In this document: in pieces, positions 12,932-24,569 of the stretch
Numbering within the stretch: position 1 is the first letter of the stretch
Layout of the letters: each line of letters begins with the position of its first letter
Assembly (NCBI RefSeq): GCF_000247815.1
Contig: NC_021686.1
Location: 5,720,037 to 5,784,036 of the forward strand
Direction: 5' to 3'
Origin: Ficedula albicollis
Lineage: Eukaryota > Chordata > Aves > Passeriformes > Muscicapidae
DNA length: 64,000 nucleotides
Notes under the pieces: model-generated
Databases searched by the model: none
Told to the model about the DNA's origin: nothing
Seen by the model: the letters and a program-made list of their open reading frames with translations, nothing else
Position numbers and translations under genes: made by a program

Positions 12932-15900
12932 TCCGTCCTTACTGTGGTTCCTCTCAGGTTCTATCTCACAATGTCACCATGGTGGGGTTTTGAAAAGCCC
13001 ATTTTTATACAGAACATAGATTAGGACTGTACAATGAGATATGTTGATGGCACTGTGTGATAATATTTTATTTGTGTGGATGTTGTTGTTCTTTTTACAG
13101 TGCACGGGTTGTGTGAACTGGAATAGAGCCTAGCAGAAGAACTGACTTGCAGTCCTGTCCCACACAGCCACAAAGCACAGCCAGGGAGAAAATTGTGCTC
13201 CTTACACCCAGCAAAGTCAGGCTGCAAGAGGGAACACACTTTGGGTCCTAACTCAGCTGGTCCCAGAGGAGAATCTGGAGAACATGAAAGAGTGTTTGCC
13301 TCTTGTTAGCAATCCCTTACTGCACACCATTCTTACTCACAGGCTGCTCTGGCTGTGTTGGGACAGGAGATTTTCCACATAATTAGTTAATGCAGAAGGA
13401 GAAGAGGATCCCTACTGATAATTTGAGTGCAGGTACACTAAGAATAACAGTGTGGGACAGCTGGGGTGGAAACCAGATATGATTATTTTCCATTAGCCAA
13501 GCATACCTCTTCCCTGATGAGAGTGGCTATTGCATGGCTCCTGCCAGATCCAAGGAAAACACATCTGTCCTCTTTGTCCAGGCAGTTTGTAATGTGCTTT
13601 GGGATTCTCTGAGGTGAGGAGAGTGTTTGTCACTGCTGTTCAGCTGAGAAATGTTTTAGGAAGCAATTACCATCTGCCTGCTGCCTGAAGAGCGAGAAAA
13701 CCAATAAGTTCTGGTAAGATAATGACCACAATTTCAGGTCACGGGTTTTCAATCAAACCTTGATTGAGATGAGGAAACCATGAGGGACCATTTAACATGG
13801 CAGTAGCTCCAATTACAGGATCTTCAATATCCAACTGAAGTCAATGGCTGTTCTATTTCCCCCCATGATGATCTCTGCTCTCCCAGCTTTCCTGCAGTGA
13901 GGGTCCTTGTCCTCAGTGATTCATGGATGGGACAGTGTTCTGTGGGACACAAGTTTTGCTCCTGTGATTTATCCATCCCAGACCATTGCCAATTGCTGCA
14001 GTCTCAGGGCTTCTTCTGCAAGGACAAAGGACTCGGCCTTTGGTCTCACAAATACATTTGCTCACTGGAACTGGGTTATTATCCCATAAAACCTTTCATC
14101 CTGTTAATGAAGAGAGCATGAAGCATGTCAAATAGACAGTAATTGATATAAGCTGAATGCTGCATCCTGGCTTGATAGGGAACATTCCATCCTACTTTTT
14201 TTTCAGAACTATCATTCTAAAAAATATTTATGGATGGGTGGATTTTCCTACTCTTTCTAAGGCTGAGAAGTAGGTGGCTGGTACAATCCTACTCATTTTT
14301 TTTCAAATATTTATTCATCATTGGATGGCTTTCTCAAAGGGATATAGAAACATCCTTTGCTCAGGACAGCAGAGAAAGCCAAGAAAACAACAGCATGTTT
14401 GTTTTTGCCTGGCTCATTTACTACTTACAGTTTGTCTATGCATTTAGCAAGACAAGGTGAATTTAAATGCAAAGCAGCAGAGAAATCCACTGAGAAGAAG
14501 ACAAAAGAGTCTGAAGCCATTACAGACAAGTGGAATTATTGATGGTAGGAATCTGAAAAGAAAGTGCATATGAGACTTAACGACATCTCTTATTTTTGGG
14601 ATAGTAATTTTCAATTGCCAGCACTTGAGTGTGGCTGGGATAGGTACAACAATGCAGCCTCTGCTTATCAGGAGAGAAGAATTCCAGAGGCTCAGCACTG
14701 AGGCTCAGAGCAGCCCCAGCTAGCTCAGTGCTCGCTGCTCTGCTTCTGACCTCAGGGACTGCTCTGTGCCCAAAGCCTTGGGTCTTCTCAGGGTGCTGTG
14801 TGCTCATCTGAACTTCTTCCATGTGCTGAAAAACAAAAGAAATGGTTCTTGAAAAGGGCGTGAGAAAAGGCAAATGGCTCTCTAAGTTTGTAATTTAGAG
14901 CCCTATGCCAGCAGCAAGTGCCCTCTGCAGCACTGTGAGCACTCACTGCCCAGCAGCAGCTACTGACACATTGCAGGGCACTTATTTCTGCAGGCCTGGC
15001 TGTGGGAACACACCCAGGCACTGCTAAAATGGGTGCAGTTCCTGTGCTTTACCAGTGCAGAAGGTCTGGTCCTCCGGTCCTGAGCTCTTGAGGTACTTCA
15101 AGGTTAATACCACTGATTTCAGTGTGGTGGAAAAGTGCAACAGCAACGGTATTAGAACTATTCCCAGTGACAAAGAGCTGTTGTTCATTGCAAAACTTTC
15201 TGTTGCAGGTCATAAAGCTCAAATGGAGAAATGCCTTCTCAGGTGATCGTTCACTTTTTGCTGCTAATTTTCAATATTAGGAATCATCTTGGCCATGGTT
15301 AATAATGTTGAATGATGTGCTGTTCCATCCAATGGGATAAGATGCAAGAGATTTAAATACTTGGAGTGAGCTGAAAAATGAAGGGGAAGAGCTGAGCCAA
15401 CCAGAACTTCACAAATTCACCTTATGATAATGAATACCTGATCCCTTCCTTCTCAGAGGAATCAATTCCATTTTTCCATCCTGAGGGGCAGAAAAAATGC
15501 CAGTCCAATAGACTGTTAGTGTGGATTGGCTGAAACTGCAAAGAAAGAAAAATTGTCTAAGTGCCCACGTGAGAGCAAGAGCAGCTCCCATTCTGCATCT
15601 TAATGGCAGTGGAAAATGTCCAGCAATTCTGCAGCAGATTACAGGGTCACATCTCTCATTACTGTGGGGTATGCAGAAGGCAGAGAATGTAACTACAGAT
15701 ACCACAGTCCTGTCTGCTTCTCAAAATACTGCTCCTTTCATTGTCTTCTTTTCCCTTTGTTTTTAATAGCAATGGAATATGCTGAAATGCAGATGCTGCT
15801 ACTTGCTGTATTTTTCTCATCCCTGGAGATATATATTCTTTTCCATCTTGTAAAAATAACCTGTTTATTCCATTTCTAAGGCCTGCATGAGATGGTTCTC

Positions 15901-18900
15901 ATTTTCCCCGTTCCCTGTGGTTTTATCACAACTGCCTGCCCACCTATGTGCTTTGTCTGAGCTACAGAGTTTTCCTTCTCCAGAAAGCTGCCAAGCAGTT
16001 CTCTCCAGCAGCAGAGAAGAAATCTCTTTTTAATGAATTAATTGCAAGCCTCCCTACTAATTTCAGGGAAAGCAGTACAGTGTCCTAACTTATCCTGAGT
16101 GATCTGGGAGCTCATTTATTTCTCTGGTTGTCTCCAGTCAGCCAAAAGAGATGATTGTATGCTCTGTGCTCCCACCTCCACACACCTACTGCATCTCACC
16201 CCACCCTGTTCCCTGTGGGCTGTGCCAGCCCAGCCCATCTGCTGAGGGGGCTCAGCCCTCAGCAGGACCAGCAGAGCTTCAGCAGCACCCAGGCTGGTCA
16301 CCAGTGCCAGGGGATGGACAAACAATGCTGTAGTACCAAGGCAGACTGAGCATGGATGGCCAGAAAAATGCACTTCCCACTCAAAAATATTCTGAAGCCC
16401 AGGGATATGTCCTTAAGAGGTGGCAGAATTTTTTTTAGGATGGTTGATCGTGTCTCAGCCCCACTGTGGTCATAAATCTTGGAGCTGGAGGGTGGGCTGG
16501 CTGCCCCCACTTGGCAAGCTACCTCCTTTTCCATAGCTGTACAATTCTTTGGTTTCCAAAAATAAATGTAATTTTATTACTAGCTGCCTTATCATTGCTT
16601 TATTATTTTCCATTCAGAGCCTGCAAAATTGAATTACTGAGCATCCCCTAAATCTACCACTTCTCACACAGCTCTGGTCTCTTCTGAACTCAACCAGAAC
16701 CATCAGCTCTCAGGCAGGCATGTGCAGAAGGATCCCTGGAGCATCTGTAGGACACTTATGAATAATTACCTATCATCTAGAAGGTTACAGAGCAGCAGCT
16801 TAAGTGGGACCTGCCTTCTGCATTTATATCCAAGTCAAGACTAAGAAACATCTCTAGCAGATGGGAAAACTCTCCAGCCTCTCAAAGCTCCTCCAAGATG
16901 GATTATTTACCATCTAGCACCTCTCAGAGCAATGAGAGCTTATCCAACAGCTTCTCCTACATCTACTCATTCTGTCTTCTTTATGCCATGAGGATCCCAA
17001 CCAGGTTTCACCAAAACACTGAATGAGAAACTGGCCAACAATAAGGGATGTATAATTTTTTGCCACTTTGTATCCTATTTTTCATTTGTATGCTGCTAGA
17101 AAGTTGCATGCTTGGTTTTGACACCCTGCGTGTGACACATGCAGAAGTATTTCCTGACCAGTTTGTACCAGAGCCTTTCAGTCCCTGGGCTGTCTAATGC
17201 CGTGCTCACTCTGATTATTTGCTGTTCTCAGTGCAGGACTGTCCCACACAAGGCAGACAAGTGGCAAAGACTCTCTCTGCCCTGCAGGACAGTCTTAGGA
17301 CCTGTTGGAACCCTCTCCATGAACCTCACCAGGAGCTTCACACATATCTCAACAAATTTACTCTTCTATCTCTAATACTAATATAATATCTCTCTTTTTT
17401 TATGCCACTCTGGCTGAGAGTGAAAATACAAGCTTGGCTTTATTTGGTTTAGGCTGGTTTTGCAGATTCAATCTGGATTCTGATCTGAAATGTCCTTTAG
17501 TGTGGAAAACATAGCTGCTGTGAGTAGAGAAAATGATGTAACCAGCTGAGTGGGTTTATGGTGTTTCAAGGGACTCCTCCAGACAGGAAAGGTGTTCGTG
17601 GCTCCTGGGGCAGGACATGCACATTGCTGACTCCCTGTGGTTTCACTCTGAGCTGGCTGCAATCCACACCTACACGTCTTGTTTGTTGTTAGTTCCTCCC
17701 AGCAGTGAAAAATCATCCAGATGGAAATCACTTGTTTGGGTCTCTGTGAAAAAAATTCAATCCTTTTGGGGAGTTCCTGTCCAGCAATCTAAAAGCTTGG
17801 CACAAATTTGGAAGTATTTCATGAATTGCAACTTTCTAACAACTTTTTCCAAAACTCAGAGGTTGAATTTGGCCTGAGCTTTAGAAAATATTCAGGCAAA
17901 AGCTTGTTATGTGCAAACTTTTGTGTTTTGCTTTCCTTTAAACCAACATAAAAAAAAGAAGGGAAAGCTGACATTTCAGTTCTACAAACAGTTCAGCACT
18001 GGCTCAGGGGCTCCACTCCAAGACTTCTGCTGCCTTTTCCCTTTCTACCTGGAGTGCCTTGAGACTACACATTCAGAGATTTTTGGGAAATTTATGAAGA
18101 ACAACTGCTATGGGAATCTTCTCTCATAATTTTTGCCTTGTTTTTTTTCTTTAAATTAATTCAACAGTTAAACCAAACTATGCATGTATTTGCAACACCA
18201 AAGGTAAACACATTTTAGAGATTATGATACTCATGGGAAGCAAAACTTATAGGAAATATATGAAGCCTTTCCAACTGTAACCTCTATTTTTTCCCTCATT
18301 TCATGAAGTCATAATTCTTTAGAATTTCCCAAATGTACCCACAGTAAAAGCAGTGCCTTGCAGTGGGTTTGACACTATTTTTGCCACGGTCAAAGTGAAA
18401 GCTCCCATTGTCAGCAGCAAAGTGTGGGAATGGAGGGAATGTGCCAGCCAGGAGAGATTAAACATTCTTTATATGTACAACAAAAAGTGTTGTAAGGTTG
18501 ATTACAATAAAAGCTTTCCAAAGTGGCAGCATCGGGTTCCTTCTCCTTTTTTGCTCCCTTTAAGCTGTTATAAAAAGAAATAACATTTCAGCAAAGTGAA
18601 TGGTCATTCAGTGCTCAGGATAAAATGTACATTTCTTTTTCAGGAACAGAGGGACCACTGCAGTCCCTGGGGCTCAGTCGTGGAGCTGGGTCTCTGGCAG
18701 AAGGCTGTGCTGCTGCCTTGAAAATGGGAAAAATTACCTTTAACACACCCTGACGATGTTTTGAGGTTGGACAGGTTTATGTCAAACTTCCCAGTCTCTC
18801 CAGAAGGCAGTTTCATTGATGTCACAGCAATCTGATAAGGGTGACACGATTTCTGTTTGTGGCTTTTGTTCAATTCTTTGTAATATGACTGGTTTGAAGT

Positions 18901-19548
18901 CAGAACACTGAGAAACAGAAATAATCCCAAATAGACTCACTGCAATTTGAAAATCTTTCAGACACCTCCAAGCAGCTAGAATTAGTCAAAGCGCTGCTGA
19001 GATCTTGTAAATCCTGTCCTGGCAGTGGGTAAGACCTTGTTTTCCTGGGACAGACCAGTGAGATGGGATCCCAGCCTCTGCTGAGAGAATTCAGAATGGT
19101 GCAGAAGTGCACAAATGAATGGCACAGACCTCTCACTCTTTTTCTCTTCAGCTGACTTGAAGAAATTAAATTAAATTTACTTTTGTTTATCTGGGGAATT
19201 CAAAGTGAAAGTCAGAAAATGAAAACTAAAAGAGTCTTCTGCCCTGTTGAAATGAAATATATCACCTGCAATTCCCAGCCATGACCAGCACACCTCGGGT
19301 TAATGCAGCTCTGTGCTTATCCACTTAGGAAAGAATGGGGCAACAAACAGGATCTCATCAAGCTGATAGACCAGGAAATATTTGATCTGAATTTTCTCCA
19401 TGGAAAACCATTCTAAGTCATATGAAGGCATTCCTGTATTTGTGGTAACTACATTTTCTGTGAGCAAATCATCCTGATTGAAATTTCCCAGCTATCTTTT
19501 TCAGGAATAATTGGGTCATGATAATGCAGTGCCTTGAAGAGAGCCTGG
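12932..19548. other. Unassigned non-coding sequence
   Basis: This is 6.6 kb in which no gene, structural RNA, recognisable transposon or long tandem repeat could be supported. Open frames reach 98 codons at most and overlap one another on both strands, as chance frames do. It may contain intron or intergenic regulatory DNA. Confidence 0.5.
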
Positions 19549-19596
19549 AAAGATTAGGCATGCTTGCTTTGAAAAGATTAGCCATGCTTGTTTGGG
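19549..19596. repeat. 24-bp tandem duplication
   Basis: AAAGATTAGGCATGCTTGCT at 19549 is repeated at 19573 as AAAGATTAGCCATGCTTGTT, with a 24-bp period and a few mismatches. Confidence 0.85.
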
Positions 19597-20647
19597 AAAG
19601 GAGGGGTCACGATAAAAATAATGACTGCTTTATCTAAGCATCTCAGAAGTCATTAATTGTGGTTTTATACAAGGGTGGACAGATATTTGTTATTAAAATG
19701 GCAAGTTCAAACTCATAGAAGGGAAAGCAAATATTATAAGATTTGACACTATTCTATGATTAGCAAGACAAGGCAAGTGACAAAGGTGGCACTGAACATC
19801 TGCAAGTCTGGAGCACAAATGCTCTCAAATAGAAAGAAATGCTGAAACAAACCTCTCTGTGTGCAAATGCCATAAAAACTCAAAATACCCTAAAGTAGTG
19901 GTCTTTTTACACTATGATTTTTGGGTTTTGTTTTTTGTTTTTTTGTTTTTTTTTTCAGATGGCTGAGGACTAACAAGTCCAGGCCCCACATAAACCCACC
20001 CTATTCACAGACAGGGCAGGGGAGATCTGGTTCATCTTCCTGCTCCAAAGAAATCACTGATCACCCTGGTGTTTCTTCAGCCTTTCTGTAAACAGGGCTC
20101 AAATACACACCTGAGCACTTCACCTCTCCCATTCGAATCACCACCCCCCATCTGTCTGCTGTAGCCAGAATTATGGTTAACTCTTGCATTGGCACACAGA
20201 CATCAAGGATGCTTGGAAGGACGGGCTATTTACTCCCTTCTTATTCCTACTAGGGACAAATCTATCCTCCAGATTTTTAGGTTTTCATTGAGCCCACCAC
20301 CATTTGTAGCTGCTTGTAGACTTTTTATTTTCTTGTTACCCTATACCATTATTGCCCTAAACTTAGAGCAGCAATACACAAATATTTCCTTCGCTTCGCT
20401 AAGAACATTCCAGCTTTGGTCATCAGCTCAGGTGGCATCACCTTATGATCAAGGGGGTCAAAAATCACCCTCTAGAGCCATGACTTGGTCAAGCAGCACC
20501 TGTCTGTGATGATTTGTGTCCCAAGTGAGGTGGGGGCCAGACACACCTGAGCAGGACTGAGCTCATGTGAGGCTCCTAAGGAAGGCAGGGAGGGCAGTCA
20601 GCTCTTGCAGGGGCTCAGAAAGAATTCTCCCCAAGAGCTGGTAAGGA
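19597..20647. other. Unassigned sequence with a T-rich tract
   Basis: A T/G-rich low-complexity run occupies about 19918-19955 and ends in TTTTTCAG, like a splice acceptor, but no exon is evident after it. Nothing else is recognised. Confidence 0.5.
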
Positions 20648-20776
20648 GCTGTTATTGATTAAGGTTCTGTCGTGCATTTAAGGGCTGTTATTGATGAGAG
20701 TCCTGTAGTGTAGGCTGTTATTGATTAAGGTTCTGTCGTGCATTTGAGGGCTGTTATTGATGAGAGTCCTGTACTG
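20648..20776. repeat. Alternating A/B tandem repeat, 66-bp period
   Basis: GCTGTTATTGAT occurs at 20648, 20684, 20714 and 20750. Copies 1 and 3 continue TAAGGTTCTGTCGTGCATTT; copies 2 and 4 continue GAGAGTCCTGTA. The basic ~33-bp unit thus exists in two forms, A and B, and the A+B pair (66 bp) was then duplicated: a miniature higher-order repeat. Confidence 0.9.
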
Positions 20777-23700
20777 TATTTCAGGATGGGTGGTGGATGG
20801 AAGCTCAGCTCGTTGCCATGAGCTCAGGGGTGAGCACTCTCCCAGGAGGGCTGGAGGAAACAAACCAGCCTCTAGATTTGCTCTGGAGCGTTTGTTTCTC
20901 ACCTGTTGCCCTCAGGCTGTCATCATTCGCTGCTAATTACTCTCTTGGTGCTTCTGGGAGCTGCAGTGTGGGCTGGGCAGAGGTACCACACTCAGTATTC
21001 ATGTTTTATGGGTTATGTGGTGCCAGCTGTGCCAGGGGGAGCTGTGTTTGCAGATCAAAACTTTTTGATTTTTTTTTAAATTTCTTTGCCTAAATATCAC
21101 TTTAATGGTTTATAAATAATTGGAAAAAGAATTTGTGCTTGAGCTTTTCTATCATGTCCTCCCTGTGAATGAATGCAAGTTGCACCCCTGCTGGAAAATT
21201 GCCAAGGTATGTTTCTGCTTCTCACTGGGGCTCTGGCTGTGTTTCCTTTTTGATATTCCGGTGGAGCAAATGACAACATTTGCAATTCTCTTTCAATGCA
21301 GCAAAGTGTATCAGCAACGTCGTTCTGCAGGTTTTCCTGGATGGTGCAAAGTGCCTGACTCTCAGTGTGGGTCTGGGATGGGATCCCTGGCGTGTTTCTA
21401 ACACTCCTCACAGTAAATCTTTGCATCACACAAAGTGGTGGTCTGCTGGGTCTCTGCTGGAGGGTGATTTTGGCAAGGTTCTGCTTTGATGGCTGTGTGT
21501 GAGCTGAGTTCATGTGGCTGAACAATGAGTGGCCCAAAGAAATGGTCACTTTGGACAAATGTTCACTTGTCTTAAACCTGATGGTTCAGCTTTGCTCCCA
21601 TCCAAAGAAACAGCCCAAAACCAGTGTGGGGAGTGTGGAGGGAGGAGCTGTGTCAAAGCAAGGCTGCAGTGAAGAAAACATGGAAAAATTGTAGCTTAGC
21701 TGAAGTGGATTTAGCTCTAATACATGGAAGACCAAGGAGGATTTTATTTTTTTAAACTCCGCTTGTCAATCTTTGGAGATGTTGGCCTTTGGCATGAGAT
21801 GGAGAGGGAGCAGTGGGTGAAGGTTAGCAGCCTTCTGTGCTGTGCCCATTGCTGGCTGGGCTTCCTCCAGCGAGGTCTGCTCTGCTCTCAGAGCCAGAGC
21901 ATGGCATGTGAGCATGGGCATGTGTGAGTGCCTTCAGCACCACAGCAAAGGGCATCACCACCTCTGCTGAGCACACCTTTGGTGTATTTTAATCTGTGTT
22001 TATTCTTGTGCTGTTCCCACTGCATCCAAAGGAAATGACATCAATATGCAGATTTCTAGAAGGAATCAATTATTACTTTTCTGAGTAGCTCTCTTCTGGC
22101 AGCATTGCTGGAAAGCTCTGGTTCTGTGTTGTGAGCCTTCTCCCACTGCACAGCCCTTGCTGCTTGCCATGATTTATCTCAGAGCCTGCAGTGAAGTGTG
22201 CCACACTGAGGGGCTGCTGTTCCCACTTTGCAGTGTAGTGTTTCTTTTAGATTCCTGAGGATTTTAGCTGTAAATATGGATATAGGACATATTTGTGAAA
22301 ACATAATTACAGAATGCCCAGTTCCAGGCACAGTTGCAATTAATTTTATGAAAATCTTTAAAGATTAACCTATGACCACTCCACTTAACTCTTTCTAACT
22401 TCTGCCTTGTGTTGCCCCTCTCTTCTACCATGAAAGAGTAATGAATGCCCAAGCCATGTTGGCTTGGTGTTTGGGTGCACACTGTGTCCAGAGGACAGGA
22501 AATCTGTGAGTAGGTGAGAGAACTCTGTGTAACACTGCTTTCAGTGAGCTCTGGGATGTTGAATAGCTGGGCCTTTCATAGCAGCCCCTCACCTCTGTCA
22601 AGGGCCACATCCAGAAGGGCTTTCTGTGGAGGGAGCTCTTGTTCTTGTGCTATTGTCTCCCATGGGGTAAACATCATTCCCTGGAGAATTGCTGTCCAGA
22701 TCAGGAGGTCTGGCTGTATTTACAGATGCATCAGCTTCTCCAGTCACAAACTCACTTTGGCAGGCTCTACCAGCACCCAGACCACCCAAAGGATCAGCAT
22801 TTGCTCTCTGGTGTTTTCCCCAGGAAAGGCATTTTCTGTGGAAGGCAGCAGATGCTGCTGTGATGATGGATGGGGGCAGAAGTGAAGCAGCCAGTGGGAG
22901 CTGACACTTGCTCAGGGACAGAGCAGTCAAGCAAGGCCAGCAGACGTGCAAGGGCTCAGAGCAGCTCAGTCCAGCCCTGCTGGCAGATGAGGTGTCCTCG
23001 AGATCACCCAGGTTGCCTGGACTGTGACTTCACTGAGCATCAGATCTCTCTCTCACTGTTCCTGAAGTTAGCTTGATGCTTTTTTATCACACTTGCCTGT
23101 GAGTGATGATTTCCATAAATTTGCCTGGAGGGTGTTTTGGTCTTATTTATCATGTTATTGCCTGCTTGGTGAAATCCTTTGTGGCATCAGAATGACAACA
23201 AATGCAGCACTTCTGATGGAAAACTGTTTGGATGGTCTTGTGCTGTCACTGAATCTTTAAACTGAATAAGGCTTTTTAAAAATTACTGCATCAAAAGAAA
23301 TGTAGACCAATATGTTTGTTTTGGGGGGCAGCTCAGTTTGGTTGAGCTGGACTCCTTGGGTGGTTCTGTGTCCTGCTGTTGTGCAATTGCTGCAAACACG
23401 TGGAGCTGCTGTCACAGCAGAGCCTCTGCAATGGGCACAGACCAAAATTAGGGCTCTGCTCTCTTGCAGCTGCTCAAAATCGTTACCATTTATTGCTCTT
23501 CCATAAATATTTTTAGTGGGGAAGCCAGATTCAGCTGCCTGTTCTGTTTAATTCCTGTCTCTGGGTGCCCTGTGGGCTGGGGATGTGTCTGCTGGGACCT
23601 CAGCCCTGCTCCAGAGACAGGACCTGCTGTCACCTCCCCGTGTCACATTAAATGAGTTTGTCCCACGGGGCTGGGGTGCTGAGAGGTGTGTGTGCCATCT

Positions 23701-24399
23701 TTTATGTAATTAGGCTGTAAGGATTTAAATACTGGTTTTAATGAGGGAAAAAAAAAATCAATTTACTTAAATACTTTAGATGGGGTTTTTTCCTTCAAAT
23801 ATTTAAGGCCAGTAGATGTGCTTTTGATATTAATGAGACTGGATAACTTGGGGGGCCTTTGGAGAGCACTTAGGTTTCAGAAATAATTTCTTACCTCTGT
23901 TGCCAGCAGTGATAGCATGACAGTGGCTCCTCCAGAGCTCCAGGTCTTTAAATAAGAATATTGATGAACTTCATCAATAAAGTGTGAGCGTGTCTAGTAA
24001 GAGCTTAGGCCAGAACAGTTTCATGTTTTTCAATCTGTGTCTCTAATTTACTTTGAACCTGGCCTCAGCTGATTATGTTCTGTGCAATAAAGAAGTTCAA
24101 ATAAGATAAATGATTAGGCAATTAATACACAAAGACTTATTGCTATATGTAAATTAGGATGATATTAATACTGTGCTTAGATAATGCTGACTTGGAATGT
24201 AGGTGCCATTTCTACAACTGTATCTAAGAAAAATGTAACACAAGGTGCCTAACACAAGATCAAAGGCAGGAGCTTATCCCTGAGTTCTTATATTAAACAT
24301 ATTTCAAACAAGTCGTCTCAAATTTATTTTTCAATAGGGAAAATTTTCCCTTACTGATTTTCTTAAATTATTCAGTAGATGGATGTTGTAATTCAATAC
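20777..24399. other. Unassigned non-coding sequence
   Basis: No gene or transposon is recognised. The longest frames (123 and 153 codons on opposite strands) have no domain and no splice context. The AT-rich part around 24050-24200 carries several TAAT- and AGATAA-type motifs and is the most enhancer-like stretch here, but that is only a composition argument. Confidence 0.5.
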
Positions 24400-24569
24400 C
24401 AGGGGTACAAGGAATGCTTTAACCCTTTCCCCTTGTCCCTATCCTATTGGCAGAAAGCCAATTCCCCTCCCTGACTTTCTCTTTGTGCCCTGGGACCACC
24501 ATGCAATAAACAACGAGCTTTGAGAAAGGCAAAGAGCCTCTTTTGATCCTTTATTTGTCACATGCAACA
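24400..24569 (+). mobile_element. LTR-like 3' segment, weak
   Basis: The C/T-rich stretch leads to AATAAA at 24505-24510 and then to CACATGCAACA ending at 24569. The 64-bp distance from poly(A) signal to terminal CA, and the GCAACA ending, resemble the two secure solo LTRs at 27282 and 33803 (72 and 70 bp). A start with TG and a matching target-site duplication was not found. CCTAAC follows the end and also occurs at 24247-24252, but the intervening segment does not begin with TG. It may be a 5'-eroded LTR or coincidence. Confidence 0.3.

Noticed and set aside
19918..19960. T-rich tract ending TTTTTCAG as a splice acceptor
   Set aside because: The sequence after it has an early stop in the available frames and no donor I could support.
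21097..21558. 153-codon minus-strand frame
   Set aside because: No recognisable domain, signal, splice context or promoter. Overlapping plus-strand frames of similar length suggest chance.
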